A stretch of 44,730 nucleotides of DNA, from NCBI GenBank assembly GCA_022402525.1, contig JAKRSB010000014.1, forward strand, positions 1-44,730, written 5' to 3'. The position numbers and the translations under genes were made by a program. The notes beneath the pieces are model-generated. The model ran no database searches. It worked only from the letters and a program-made list of their open reading frames with translations, and was not told the DNA's origin. This DNA is from Thermosynechococcaceae cyanobacterium MS004 (GTDB lineage: Bacteria > Cyanobacteriota > Cyanobacteriia > Thermosynechococcales > Thermosynechococcaceae). Shown here piece after piece: positions 16,129-25,301 of the stretch. Within the stretch, counting starts at the first letter, position 1. The number at the start of each line of letters is the position of its first letter.

Positions 16129-17464
16129 GCGCCTGGTAGTTAGCGGGCACCAGTAAAGCCTGAAACTGAGCCTGCCGCTGAGGGCTAGGTTCTGGGGCAT
16201 AGTCCCAGAGGCTCTCGTAGTAAAAGAAAGTAGCCCCTAACCCTTGCGATCGCACGAACTGTGTTTGGGATTGAATCCGCGCCATCGGAATCTGGCGGTT
16301 GCGGAGTCCGGTCAAAATACCGATACCTGTGGGTATTTTGGCCTTAGATTCTTGAATCTCAGGACGATTGACCTGAGCGGCAAAGATATTAAAGTCAGCC
16401 CGATAAATTTGGACGTGCAGCTCATCAACAATGCCTCTGCGTACCCAGGTGAGCCAGTCCTGGAGGGCTCCTAGATAGGCGGTGTCGTAGGGGTTTGGCG
16501 CAACGGAAAAGACGGCATTGGGACGAATGGCTTTGAACGTTCTGTGAAGTTGCGTCATGTAGTCCGTTAGCCTATCTGCTCTCCACTTCACCCAGTCCGT
16601 GCCTTCCGGGTGGGTGGGAAGCGATCGCCGAATGACAACCTGTCTCTCCTCGTCCTTGACCTTGACGGTTCTGGTTTCTGTGGTGTAGCGGCTGAGGGTA
16701 TAGGAATCGTAGCCAAACACATTGGGCAAGCTGGTGTGGTCATCAAACTGGATGCCGTCGATGTCGTAGCGCGTCGCAATCTCGGAAACGAGGCTGGTGA
16801 TGAATTGCTGAACATCTGGGCGAAAGGGATTCAGCCAGACGACTTCCCCCGCCGCTCCCACCCAAGTTTGGCTACCGTCCTGCTTTTGGGTGAGCCACTG
16901 GGGGTACAGCATCGCCAACTCAGAAGTGGGGGGCGTCATAAAGCCAAACTCTAGCCAAGGAATAACGCGTAGCCCTCGCTGATGGGCATAGGCAATCAGT
17001 TCGGCTAGGGTATCTTGGCCTTGTTTCCCGCGCGGTACAAAGGACTGAATCCCTGCACGCTGGGCGACAGCGCTGGGGTACAGCACATAACCCGAATTCC
17101 ACACCACGGGATAGATGGTGTTGAAGTTGGCGCGAGCAAGTTCATCCACAGCCTTCCGCATGCGATCGCGGTTCATCCAGATCTCGCTATCATTAACGGT
17201 CATCCAGACCCCGCGCACTTCCTGCTGCGGCGTGGGAGGTACAGGTTGGGGTGTGGGCCTGGGGACGACTTGAGGCGCTGCCTGAGCAATGGTCTGAGTA
17301 GGCTGCATCACCAGTTGGCCATGAGCTGGGGTCAAGCTGTTAAGCAGCAGCGCCGCAAGGAATGTCGCTAAACTCAACCAAGGCATTAGTCCTCGCCACA
17401 GCCGCGATCGCAGAGTAGCTCTGGATTTAATCCACCGACTGAAATTTAAGTAAACCCTAGCCAA
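16109..17464 (-). CDS. exported glycoside hydrolase family 10-like protein (DUF187/GHL10)
   Basis: A 451-residue protein starting at a TTG codon (17462-17464). The TTG is supported by a full AAGGAG ribosome site nine bases upstream and by the signal sequence it starts: basic residues 8-24, hydrophobic core 27-46, cleavage near PAHGQ. A proline-rich linker (about 60-80) leads into a TIM-barrel domain opening with QEVRGVWMTVNDS, typical of the family called glycosyl hydrolase-like 10 (YngK-type). Later elements GLRVIPWLEFGF, YDIDGIQFDDH and AVFSVAPNPYDTAYLG fit the barrel strands and catalytic acids. The likely role is hydrolysis of a polysaccharide or cell-wall glycan outside the cytoplasm; the substrate is not known. 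Confidence 0.85.
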   Translation of the reverse strand: MARVYLNFSRWIKSRATLRSRLWRGLMPWLSLATFLAALLLNSLTPAHGQLVMQPTQTIAQAAPQVVPRPTPQPVPPTPQQEVRGVWMTVNDSEIWMNRDRMRKAVDELARANFNTIYPVVWNSGYVLYPSAVAQRAGIQSFVPRGKQGQDTLAELIAYAHQRGLRVIPWLEFGFMTPPTSELAMLYPQWLTQKQDGSQTWVGAAGEVVWLNPFRPDVQQFITSLVSEIATRYDIDGIQFDDHTSLPNVFGYDSYTLSRYTTETRTVKVKDEERQVVIRRSLPTHPEGTDWVKWRADRLTDYMTQLHRTFKAIRPNAVFSVAPNPYDTAYLGALQDWLTWVRRGIVDELHVQIYRADFNIFAAQVNRPEIQESKAKIPTGIGILTGLRNRQIPMARIQSQTQFVRSQGLGATFFYYESLWDYAPEPSPQRQAQFQALLVPANYQARNNSAP

Positions 17465-17471
17465 CCGTCAA

Positions 17472-17477
17472 CTCCTT
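17472..17477 (-). promoter_or_regulatory. ribosome binding site fixing a TTG start
   Basis: On the minus strand the sequence reads AAGGAG, nine bases before the TTG at 17462-17464. No ATG lies at a better position, so this site decides the start of the GH10-like gene. Confidence 0.8.
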
Positions 17478-17667
17478 ACTCTTTCGATTTCATTCTTTCG
17501 ACTACATCGACGCGTTTGCAGGATTGAATGTTGCCGCTGCCTTTGGGCGCTCTAAGCTCATTAGACGCAGCATCCTAAATTTTTAGACTGGATCTGGGCA
17601 GATATCTTAACAACCCTAATCCATCCTGAAGCATCAGACAACTCTCGGAACTTACAGCACCATTTAA

Positions 17668-17723
17668 CCCAATTGTCCGTCCCAATTAATTGCCCATCCC
17701 AATTGCCCATCCCAATGGTCCGT
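17668..17723. repeat. 13/17-bp degenerate tandem array
   Basis: CCCAATTGTCCGT (17668), a unit with a 4-base insertion (17681), CCCAATTGCCCAT (17698) and CCCAATGGTCCGT (17711). Spacings are 13, 17 and 13 bp. Confidence 0.75.
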
Positions 17724-17780
17724 TTTTCTATCGATTTGCCTCCCTAACCAGAGCACCCAGTGTCCTATTCAAGCGCAACC

Positions 17781-18917
17781 CTAAATCGATTCCCACAGCC
17801 GAGGACGAGGGGTTTCTTGGAGGCGCTCATGGGCATCGAACAGGAGTGCGGGAATATCTAAGGCGGAGGGGCAGCGGGGCAGGCAATCGCCACATTCTGT
17901 GCAGCGGCTTGCTTTGCGCCCTGGAAACCAGTGCCCTGCATTTTCAAACATTCGGTAGCGATACTTGCCAAAGTCTTCCATGTCGTAGGCGATTGCCAAG
18001 TTCCGTAGCCGCAGCACTTCTGGAATCTGAATGGCTTCCGGGCAGGGTAAGCAGGCAAAACACTGATGACATTGTTCTGCTCCCAAAGCTTGGGTTGCGT
18101 GAAGACTGAGGCGAGACAGGACGTTTTGCTCTGAGGACGTTAAGGGTTCGGTGGAGTCGGCCACAGTCAGGGGCCAGTCTAGCTCATCGGGAGATGCAGC
18201 GCCTACGCTCAGGGTACTAATGGCAGGCTGACTCAGCAAAAACCTGGCGTTGAGATGGAGCGGGTCTAGAGGCGCACAGAGTGCTTTGAGGGTTTCGGGT
18301 GGGGTGTAGAGCTGCCCACCTTTGTCAGCGGGAGAAATAATGAAGATGCCCATATCTTCTTGCTGAGCTAGGGCGATCGCAGGGGCGTTGCGCTGGAAAA
18401 AATAGGTGTAGTGCAGGTTGATAAAGGAAAAGTGACGGGTCTGGATCGCGGCCAATATCAGATCCAGTGCGCCGTGGGTGGAAAACCCGACGTGGCGAAC
18501 TTTTCCAGCCTCTACCGCGTTTCGTACCGCGCTCATGCACCCATGCGGATCCTGCACCCAGGCCAAATGCTCTGGGGTATTGAGGCCGTGAATCGCCAAG
18601 CAGTCTATCGTATCTAGCTGAAGCCGCGTGAGCGATCGCTCGATGGCGGCGGTCATGGATGCCGCATCGGGCTGGGGCACAATTTTGGTCGTGATAATCA
18701 GCTCATCCCGCTTAGCGCCAATGCCGTCTTGCAGCGCTTGCCCTAAGTAGGCTTCACTTTGACCGTAGCCCTGAGCTGTTTCAATGTGGTTAATGCCCAA
18801 GGCGATCGCGCGCTGAAGGGTGTGCCGCGCCGTGGTGGGCGAAGCCAGATAGCGCATGGTGCCCAAGGTAAAGACGGAAACCGAGAGGCTGGTTTTGCCA
18901 AAGCGCCGATACTGCAT
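17781..18917 (-). CDS. aldo/keto reductase with ferredoxin-like C-terminus
   Basis: A 378-residue protein. Residues 1-270 form an aldo/keto reductase barrel: MQYRRFGKTSLSVSVFTLGTMR at the start, the catalytic tyrosine region HIETAQGYGQSE, Lys in ITTKIVP and His in CLAIHGLNTPEH. The C-terminal 100 residues carry two cysteine clusters, CHQCFACLPCPEAI and CTECGDCLPRCPSALDIP, which can bind [4Fe-4S] centres. This fusion is a known family of predicted oxidoreductases in bacteria and cyanobacteria. One change from the usual pattern is HIET in place of the usual Asp-Thr-Ala. The substrate is unknown. It is downstream of the GH116 gene on the same strand, 71 bp away. Confidence 0.88.
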   Translation of the reverse strand: MQYRRFGKTSLSVSVFTLGTMRYLASPTTARHTLQRAIALGINHIETAQGYGQSEAYLGQALQDGIGAKRDELIITTKIVPQPDAASMTAAIERSLTRLQLDTIDCLAIHGLNTPEHLAWVQDPHGCMSAVRNAVEAGKVRHVGFSTHGALDLILAAIQTRHFSFINLHYTYFFQRNAPAIALAQQEDMGIFIISPADKGGQLYTPPETLKALCAPLDPLHLNARFLLSQPAISTLSVGAASPDELDWPLTVADSTEPLTSSEQNVLSRLSLHATQALGAEQCHQCFACLPCPEAIQIPEVLRLRNLAIAYDMEDFGKYRYRMFENAGHWFPGRKASRCTECGDCLPRCPSALDIPALLFDAHERLQETPRPRLWESI

Positions 18918-18939
18918 GGGAGAGGTTGCTCTATGGGCG

Positions 18940-18991
18940 AATGCTCAGCGGTTGCTCAGGGGATGCTCACGGTTGCCTGTACGCTTGCCTA
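18940..18991. repeat. 11-bp degenerate array between GH116 and reductase genes
   Basis: ATGCTCA/TTGCTCA-type cores occur at 18941, 18952, 18963, 18973 and 18985, roughly every 11 bp, from the stop of the GH116 gene to near the start of the reductase. Confidence 0.6.
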
Positions 18992-21412
18992 GACTTTGAA
19001 CTGAGTTAAAACGCCATAGATCAGCCAGATGGCCATCGGGCGGAGGTACATGCAGGCTCTAAAGGTTCCGGCAGCGGTAATGGCTTCAGGCGTCCGAAAC
19101 TGAAGGCCGTTTTCATAGATTTGCCGCACCACGGTTTCAGAGAGCGTGAACGCCTCATCCTTCAGGCCCATTTGCAGTAAAAATGCAGCAAGGCCAAAGT
19201 TAATGCCAGTCCACACTTCGAGGGGATGGGTGGCGTCTGGTTTTTCTGGGATGCCGCCCGGTCGCAGGCCGTTCGCTGCCCCTAGGGTGCCGCCGTTAAA
19301 GTTGAGGAAGCAGGTGTCATAAATGGTGTTAAGGGCTGTTTTGGCGCAGGCTTCGGGCACGACGTCCGGCAGCGAGAGCAGCCGCGCATAGAACTGGCCG
19401 CAGAGCTGATCGGCCATCACTACATCCGAGCCGCTGCCGCTATCCAGGCGGTAGTACGCGCCATTCCAGAGCGTGTCTTGGTACAGCGATCGCGATTGTG
19501 CTAGCCAGCCTTGATAGGTGGCGATCGCCGCATCTAACTCTGCAGCATCCACCAGACGAGCGGTATTGAGCACTTTTGCAATGGCGATCGCGGCCTCCAA
19601 TGCAGCAATCCAAAGCGCACCACAGTAGGCGCTAATGCCCTGGAGCCGCCAGTCATCAAAGGTTTGGTCGGGGGCACCAGAATTTTCGGGAATGCCGTCC
19701 CCATCCAGGTCAAAGGTTTTCAGATAGGCAAGTGCTGCCACCACTGCGGGCCAGCATTCCGCCAAAAATTCCGTATCGGTGCTGCCTGTCAGCAAGAAAT
19801 TGCGGTAGACCAGCAGCACAAAGTCGGAGGGTAGGTCTTTCCACAGGTTGCAGTCTTGGTAGCTGGTGTAGTTGGTCTTATCCCAAGGGTGCTCATTCGG
19901 CGCACCCAGATCATGGGGCGTAGCGTTGAGGACTTTATGCTGAGCGAGGGGGCTTTCAGACCCTTGGGTATAGTAGTAGCCAATCACGCGGGTGCGCTCA
20001 TCGGAGGTGGGAATGGCTCTGGCAAAGGCGCGCATCACGGCTTTATCTAGCTCCGGCCACAGCATAAACAAGGCAAAGGAGCCGTAAAGCCGCACGTCTA
20101 GACTCTCGTACCAGCGATAGTCGAGGCATTCCAGCACCGCAAACTGGCCGATGGGGTCGCGCTCGTCTCCGGCGCTCCACAGGGCACCGCCGCTGGTGAG
20201 GTCATAGAGTTCGTTCAGAAGACCCATTTTGAAGCAGTCCGACAGGTCGCTGCGCTCTAGAATGGGCCGCTGCCAGTCTTGGATTTGGGTCTGCCAGTCT
20301 TCGTACTGCTTCAGCGCGGTACGCACCATCGACCAGGCGTTGGTTCCGCTGCGGCCAAAAAAGTCGGTATAACGACGATAGTAGGGGATGCCCTCGGCAA
20401 ATTCCGTAATTGGGAAATCCCAGGTCACGACAAAAGGAACCTGGCGCGTTTCGCCTGGGGCAAGGGTCAACCGCACGGCGATCGCCGCACCAATCTGTTC
20501 TCCCACCTCTGCGGGTGTTTCAGAGCCGATATCGGACAAAGAACCATCTTGCGCAAAGCTAGACCAGAGGTCGCTACCGTCTCCAGCCGGATTCCAGCGG
20601 CTATGGTAAAACACTTCCTGACGGTAAGGCGTGGCAAAGGTGGCGATCGCCCACTGGCCTTCCCCCTCTGCTACCTCGTCCTGGGTTAGTGCTCCATTGA
20701 GCAAACAGCCAAACCGTCCGTGATCTTCGACCACCTGGTTGTAGTTGCCCTGGCTGTGGCCGATTCGAGGTCGATATTCGTACTCTGGGCTACCGTCATC
20801 CCGCACTTGGACGGTGGGGGACTTTAGGGTGTTGGTAAACCAGCCCACCATATTTTGCCAGCTCAGCAAAATGCTGAGGGTGATGGGTTGGTCGGTGGGG
20901 TTATGGAGTGTCCAGAGAAAGTTGGAGATCGGATAGCTGGTGTCTTGATAGTTGTGGGGCAGGATGGGCGAAAACTGTTCGCAGGTGATCTGCGCCTGAA
21001 AGATGTTCTCGTAGACAAACCAGCTTCTCGGATATAGGGCGTGATAGGTGCCTGTGGAAGTCTCCTTCGTGCTGGCTGGATAGGGCGTCCAGGTTTGCAG
21101 ACAGCCCTCGGCTGATTCTGTTGAGAGCGCATAGGCTTGGCTCTGGTCGCCTACTTGCTCAAAAACGCTAAACTGACAGGCCGGCATAGCCTGAAACACA
21201 TGCTCGCCGCCGTCAATGTGCCATAGATTAAAGTCTCCCCTTGGGCTACGGCCAAAGCAGCCCGCCCCGAATCCCCCCAAGGGCATTCCATGCCAAGGTC
21301 CATCGTCAAGATTGCTGGCGTAGCGAACGGTATAGGGTTTATCCCAGCCGAGGCCAAGGGGGCGGCTCCAGGTGCAGGCGGGAATCTTAGGGGAGATGTG
21401 CTGATTTGTCAT
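18989..21412 (-). CDS. GH116 glucosylceramidase / beta-glucosidase-like enzyme
   Basis: An 807-residue protein of glycoside hydrolase family 116, the family of human GBA2 and archaeal and bacterial beta-glucosidases. The N-terminal beta-sandwich domain begins with the GMPLGGFGAGCFGRSPRGDF element (about 42-61). The (alpha/alpha)6 catalytic domain follows from about residue 360. The likely nucleophile is Glu436 in YRWYESLDVRLYGS, and the acid/base lies in GAPDQTFDDW (about 579-588), by comparison with the family. No signal peptide is seen, so the enzyme acts in the cytoplasm. Possible substrates are glucosyl lipids or short glucosides. The neighbouring sugar genes fit glycolipid or exopolysaccharide turnover. 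Confidence 0.9.
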   Translation of the reverse strand: MTNQHISPKIPACTWSRPLGLGWDKPYTVRYASNLDDGPWHGMPLGGFGAGCFGRSPRGDFNLWHIDGGEHVFQAMPACQFSVFEQVGDQSQAYALSTESAEGCLQTWTPYPASTKETSTGTYHALYPRSWFVYENIFQAQITCEQFSPILPHNYQDTSYPISNFLWTLHNPTDQPITLSILLSWQNMVGWFTNTLKSPTVQVRDDGSPEYEYRPRIGHSQGNYNQVVEDHGRFGCLLNGALTQDEVAEGEGQWAIATFATPYRQEVFYHSRWNPAGDGSDLWSSFAQDGSLSDIGSETPAEVGEQIGAAIAVRLTLAPGETRQVPFVVTWDFPITEFAEGIPYYRRYTDFFGRSGTNAWSMVRTALKQYEDWQTQIQDWQRPILERSDLSDCFKMGLLNELYDLTSGGALWSAGDERDPIGQFAVLECLDYRWYESLDVRLYGSFALFMLWPELDKAVMRAFARAIPTSDERTRVIGYYYTQGSESPLAQHKVLNATPHDLGAPNEHPWDKTNYTSYQDCNLWKDLPSDFVLLVYRNFLLTGSTDTEFLAECWPAVVAALAYLKTFDLDGDGIPENSGAPDQTFDDWRLQGISAYCGALWIAALEAAIAIAKVLNTARLVDAAELDAAIATYQGWLAQSRSLYQDTLWNGAYYRLDSGSGSDVVMADQLCGQFYARLLSLPDVVPEACAKTALNTIYDTCFLNFNGGTLGAANGLRPGGIPEKPDATHPLEVWTGINFGLAAFLLQMGLKDEAFTLSETVVRQIYENGLQFRTPEAITAAGTFRACMYLRPMAIWLIYGVLTQFKV

Positions 21413-21509
21413 CTCACAATTCTATAGGGCGTGAATCCCCTTTTTGCCCAAGGCGAGAAGATTTCGCTGAAATTTGAGTTTGGGGCACTGGTTCCGCAAC
21501 ATGGGATGA

Positions 21510-21564
21510 ATTGCCTGAGATTATTGCCTAAGATTATTGCCTGAGATTATTACCTCAGATGATT
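21510..21564. repeat. 13-bp tandem array, 4 units
   Basis: ATTGCCTGAGATT begins at 21510, a one-base variant at 21523, an exact copy at 21536 and a variant at 21549. Confidence 0.88.
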
Positions 21565-21660
21565 GATATATAAGCCTTCTAGTCATCTTGGGATCAAACC
21601 GCTGAATCCTCCTACACTAGAAGCGTTTTAGCGCTTTGCCTCATCCTGCGGAACCAGTGC

Positions 21661-21710
21661 CAGAAATTGAGTACGCCCAGAATGAATACGTCAGAAATTG
21701 AGTACGCCCA
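21661..21710. repeat. 19-bp direct repeat with 31-bp period
   Basis: CAGAAATTGAGTACGCCCA at 21661-21679 recurs exactly at 21692-21710. The 12 bases between them look like a degraded part of the same unit (AATGAATACGTC), so this may be an older array with a longer period. Confidence 0.85.
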
Positions 21711-21808
21711 AAAATCACTGATGAACTCCGGGAGGCTGCCCATGACTTGCGTTTGGGTAGCATTAGCTTAGGTGCAGCTCAGGAGGTGCGATTTAGGTTG
21801 GACATTAG

Positions 21809-21854
21809 CCGCAGTTTTAGGGCGGCAGTTTTGGGGCGGCAATTTTGGGGCGAT
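21809..21854. repeat. 14-bp tandem array, 3 units
   Basis: GCAGTTTTAGGGCG begins at 21811, GCAGTTTTGGGGCG at 21825 and GCAATTTTGGGGCG at 21839, at exact 14-bp steps. The last unit runs into a GCGATCGC octamer. Confidence 0.85.
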
Positions 21855-21920
21855 CGCTCGGCTGCATCAGTTTAGCGCTAACACCCGTTTTTAATCAGGA
21901 TTTTGAACCAGGACTCATCC

Positions 21921-23051
21921 ATGCAAATTGCGATCGTAGGCTGCGGATTTGTTGCGGACTTCTACATTAATACCCTGCGAGACTACCCTAATCTAACCGT
22001 GGTGGGGGTGATGGATTGCAACCCAGACCGCGCTGCCCAGTTTGGGGCCTACCACAACCTGCCCATCTATCCCACCCTCTCAGATCTGCTCGGAGACTCC
22101 CGCGTTGAGCTAGTGCTAAACCTCACCAACCCTCGCAGCCACTTTGAGGTGTCTCAGGCCTGTCTAGAAGCCGGGAAGCACGTCTATTCTGAAAAACCCC
22201 TGGCCATGACGTTTCAGGATGCCCAAACCCTCTTTCATCTGGCCCAGGCTAAAAATCTCTTGCTCTCCTGCGCGCCCTGCAATCTGCTCAGCGAAACGGC
22301 CCAGACCCTGTGGAAAGCCCTCCGCGAACAGGTGGTGGGCACCGTTCGGTTGGTCTATGCGGAGATGGATGATGGGTTACTGCACACCATGCCCTACCGC
22401 CAGTGGAAAAGCAGTTCTGGAACGCCCTGGCCCGCTAAAGATGAGTTTGAGGTGGGCTGTACCATCGAACACGCCGCCTACTACGTGACGTGGCTGGCGG
22501 CTTTTTTTGGCCCTGTTACGTCCCTCACGGCCTTTGCGTCCTGTCAGGTGGCCGATAAGCAAACTGATTTACCCCTAGAGCCAAGCCATACCCCCGATTT
22601 TTCCGTGGCCTGCCTACAGTTTGCTAATGGTGTGGTGGCTCGGTTGACCTGTAGTATTGTGGCTCCCCACGACCACAAGCTCCAAATTATTGGAGATGGG
22701 GGTATTCTGTCTACCCGCGACTGCTGGTTTTATAATACGCCCGTGGTGGTGCGGCGATCGCTCACCCTGCGGCGCAAAACCTTCCTCAGTCCTCTGGCGC
22801 GGCAGTACCCCTTAGTGCGGTCATCCCAGCGGCGGCAAAAAATCAAAAAAGGACAGCAGATGGACTACGCCCGTGGGGTGGCCGAACTGGCCGAAGCCAT
22901 TCAGCATCAGCGTCCCTGTCGACTGTCTGCGGAGTTTGTGCTCCACGTAAATGAAGTGGTGCTGGCGATTCAAAACGCTACCTCTGGGCTAACCTACCAG
23001 CCCACCACCACCTTTGCCCCCATTGACCCGATGCCTTGGGCATTGGAGTAG
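21921..23051 (+). CDS. Gfo/Idh/MocA-family NAD(P)-dependent oxidoreductase
   Basis: A 376-residue protein. I use the ATG at 21921 (MQIAIVGCGFVADFYINTL) rather than an in-frame TTG at 21903, since the Rossmann strand begins here and AGGA lies eight bases upstream. The dinucleotide motif is GCGFVA, and the conserved EKP motif appears as YSEKPLAM near residue 92. The C-terminal part has the beta-sheet dimer domain of the family. Such enzymes oxidise or reduce sugars and sugar nucleotides, often in deoxy-sugar or polysaccharide pathways. It is the first gene of a three-gene operon, four bases before the epimerase. The exact sugar is unknown. Confidence 0.87.
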   Translation: MQIAIVGCGFVADFYINTLRDYPNLTVVGVMDCNPDRAAQFGAYHNLPIYPTLSDLLGDSRVELVLNLTNPRSHFEVSQACLEAGKHVYSEKPLAMTFQDAQTLFHLAQAKNLLLSCAPCNLLSETAQTLWKALREQVVGTVRLVYAEMDDGLLHTMPYRQWKSSSGTPWPAKDEFEVGCTIEHAAYYVTWLAAFFGPVTSLTAFASCQVADKQTDLPLEPSHTPDFSVACLQFANGVVARLTCSIVAPHDHKLQIIGDGGILSTRDCWFYNTPVVVRRSLTLRRKTFLSPLARQYPLVRSSQRRQKIKKGQQMDYARGVAELAEAIQHQRPCRLSAEFVLHVNEVVLAIQNATSGLTYQPTTTFAPIDPMPWALE

Positions 23052-23055
23052 TTAA

Positions 23056-24072
23056 ATGAACATTCTGGTCACGGGTGCTTCAGGGTTTATCGGTCGCTAC
23101 GTTGTTGCAGCGGCCCTACGCCAAGGCTATGGGGTGCGCGCCATCGTGCGCTCCGCCGATCGCCCACTCCCCTGGGGCAGCCATTCCCAACTGGAGGTGG
23201 TTCATCTTGACCTGCGGGAAGGCGATCGCCTCCAACCTGTCCTAGAAGGAATTGATGCTGTAGTCCATCTGGCTGCGGTATTATCCGGCTCCCTTGAGGA
23301 ACAGCAGCAGGGCACCGTAGCGGCCACCCAGTCTTTACTGGCCGCCCTGAAGAATGCTCAAAAGGAAGCTCCAATCCAGCATCTCATTGCCGTGAGCACC
23401 TTTTCGGTTTACGACTATCTCTCCCTCCCCCCTGGTTCTCTTTTGACGGAAAATAGCCCCCTCGAACCTCACCCGGAACGACGGGATGGCTATACCCAAA
23501 CCAAACTGGCTCAAGAATTACTCGTGCGTCAGTTTGCGGCGGAAACCTCTACCCTGCTGACGATTCTGCGCCCTGGCCTTGTTTACGGGAAAGATCATCT
23601 CTGGAATGCTTCCTTGGGGGTCAAGGTGAAAGACAAGCTGTGGGTTTGTATTGGAAGCCGCGCCACCCTACCCCTGCTGTACGTCGAGAACTGCGCTGAG
23701 GCCATTCTTCAGGCCGTGGTGTACCCCCCAAATAGTCGCCATACCATCAATCTAGTGGATGACAACCTCCCTACCCAGAAAGCCTATCGGGACGCACTTC
23801 AGCAGTATGCCCCAGCGCTGCCTCCTCACATTAGGGTGCCGTGGGCGTGGGTGAATCACGCCTCAACGTGGACATCACAGCTCCCCTGGATTGGACAGCA
23901 GAATCGTTTGCCTGGTCTTTTCGTGCCCAGTCGGGTTCATGCCCGATTCAAGCCCTTGACCTACAGCAATACCCGCGCCAAGCAATACCTAGACTGGACG
24001 CCAAGGTTTTCGCTCTCTGAGGCACTGGCTCGCTCCGTGGGCGCAGCGGATCTGCTTCAGGAGGGGCTGTGA
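23056..24072 (+). CDS. NAD-dependent epimerase/dehydratase (extended SDR)
   Basis: A 338-residue extended short-chain dehydrogenase. The N-terminal NAD motif is TGASGFIG (residues 6-13). A serine region (VSTFSVYDY) and YTQTK supply the catalytic Ser and the YxxxK pair. The motif HLAAVLSG follows the usual NAD-binding pattern. Proteins of this group change sugar nucleotides (GalE, WcaG and similar) or act on sterol-like substrates; the exact class is not clear. The gene starts four bases after the Gfo/Idh gene, and its TGA overlaps the ATG of the glycosyltransferase (TGATG), so the three are translated as one unit. Confidence 0.87.
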   Translation: MNILVTGASGFIGRYVVAAALRQGYGVRAIVRSADRPLPWGSHSQLEVVHLDLREGDRLQPVLEGIDAVVHLAAVLSGSLEEQQQGTVAATQSLLAALKNAQKEAPIQHLIAVSTFSVYDYLSLPPGSLLTENSPLEPHPERRDGYTQTKLAQELLVRQFAAETSTLLTILRPGLVYGKDHLWNASLGVKVKDKLWVCIGSRATLPLLYVENCAEAILQAVVYPPNSRHTINLVDDNLPTQKAYRDALQQYAPALPPHIRVPWAWVNHASTWTSQLPWIGQQNRLPGLFVPSRVHARFKPLTYSNTRAKQYLDWTPRFSLSEALARSVGAADLLQEGL

Positions 24073-25301
24073 TGCGAATTGCCTACCTTACCGGAGAATA
24101 TCCCAGAGCCACAGACACCTTCATTCAGCGAGAAGTGGCCGGACTCCGTGCCCTAGGGGTAGAAGTCCATACGTTTTCCGTGCGTCCCACAGGGACAGAA
24201 CACATGGTTGGCCCAGAACAGCAGGCCGAACGCGATCGCACCACGTACCTTTTGCCCCCTCACCCGTTCTCACTCCTCAAATCCCATCTCACCCTCCTAT
24301 TCCAGTCCCCTCAGCGGTATTTTCAGGGCGTGAAGTTGGCTTGGAAAGGGCGATCGCCAGGACTCAAGACTCTTCTCTACCAGCTCTTTTACTTTTTAGA
24401 AGCGGGCATCCTCGCCCATACCTTAAAGCAGCGCCACATTCAGCACCTCCATAACCACCTAGCAGACTCAAGCTGCACCGTTTCCATGCTGGCGGCAACC
24501 CTTGCAGGCATTCGGTTTAGCTTTACCATCCACGGCCCCGCTATTTTCTTTGAACCCTATCGATGGCGACTCGACCTCAAGGTGCAGCAGGCGCTGTTTG
24601 TCATCTGTATTAGCCACTACTGCCGTTCTCAGGTCATGCTGTTCTGCCCGATGGAGCAGTGGCAGAAGCTGTATATCGTCCACTGCGGCGTTGATCTCCG
24701 GCGGTTTACCCCCGTCATCCATCAGCCAAATCATAAAAGACTGCTCTACACGGGTCGCCTGTCGGCGGCGAAGGGTGTCCCCATTTTGCTCCAGGCCTTG
24801 CAGCAAGTCGTGCGTCAGCACCCCGATCTCACCTTGACCCTCGTGGGGGATGGCCCTGATCGCCCAACCCTAGAGCGATTAGCCAACGAACTAGACCTAA
24901 CTCCATACCTCAAGTTTGTTGGGTATCAGTCCCAAGATGCAGTCCGTGAGTACCTCCATAACAGCGATATTTTTGTATTGCCCAGCTTCTCTGAAGGGCT
25001 GCCCGTTGCCCTAATGGAAGCCCTCGCGGCCGGAGTACCTGTAGTCACCACCTCCGTCGCAGGCATTAGCGAACTGGTGGAGCAGGACATCAATGGCTAT
25101 CTGGTTCCCCCAGGGGCAGTAGAGCCGTTAGCACAGAGAATAGATGAGCTGCTAAAAGATGCTGCGCTGCGCCAGCGGCTAGGCCAAGCTGGACACATCA
25201 AGGTGGCCCAGGAGTTTGACCTGGTCAAGGAAATTCCTCGACTCAGACAAATTATGGGTGCGGCGCTAGCTGGTCGGTTTGAGGTAGAGTGGGATATTTG
25301 A
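24072..25301 (+). CDS. GT4-family glycosyltransferase
   Basis: A 409-residue retaining glycosyltransferase with the GT-B fold. I use the ATG at 24072, overlapping the TGA of the epimerase by one base; the GTG one codon earlier is the alternative. The N-terminal acceptor domain begins MRIAYLTGEYPRATDTFIQR, like colanic-acid-type enzymes. The C-terminal donor domain shows LLYTGRLSAAKGVPIL, LVGDGPDRPTLE and the signature PSFSEGLPVALMEALAAGVP, where the EGLP..LMEA glutamates bind the nucleotide sugar. It probably adds a sugar to a lipid- or polysaccharide-linked acceptor. With the two upstream enzymes it suggests making and transferring an unusual sugar. Confidence 0.9.
   Translation: MRIAYLTGEYPRATDTFIQREVAGLRALGVEVHTFSVRPTGTEHMVGPEQQAERDRTTYLLPPHPFSLLKSHLTLLFQSPQRYFQGVKLAWKGRSPGLKTLLYQLFYFLEAGILAHTLKQRHIQHLHNHLADSSCTVSMLAATLAGIRFSFTIHGPAIFFEPYRWRLDLKVQQALFVICISHYCRSQVMLFCPMEQWQKLYIVHCGVDLRRFTPVIHQPNHKRLLYTGRLSAAKGVPILLQALQQVVRQHPDLTLTLVGDGPDRPTLERLANELDLTPYLKFVGYQSQDAVREYLHNSDIFVLPSFSEGLPVALMEALAAGVPVVTTSVAGISELVEQDINGYLVPPGAVEPLAQRIDELLKDAALRQRLGQAGHIKVAQEFDLVKEIPRLRQIMGAALAGRFEVEWDI

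Larger units (their letters stand above)
17465..17780. other. 316-bp intergenic region upstream of the GH10-like gene
   Basis: No gene is supported. It holds the ribosome site of the GH10-like gene, presumably its promoter, and a 13-bp-type array at 17668-17723. Confidence 0.5.
21413..21920. other. 508-bp intergenic region between divergent carbohydrate genes
   Basis: No gene is supported. Three different tandem arrays occupy it (21510-21564, 21661-21710 and 21809-21854). It must carry the promoters for the GH116 gene and for the Gfo/Idh-epimerase-glycosyltransferase operon. Confidence 0.6.

Noticed and set aside
17690-18109. 139-codon plus-strand frame opposite the aldo/keto reductase
   Set aside because: It is antisense to the cysteine-rich end of a well-supported gene and starts in a repeat; a shadow frame.
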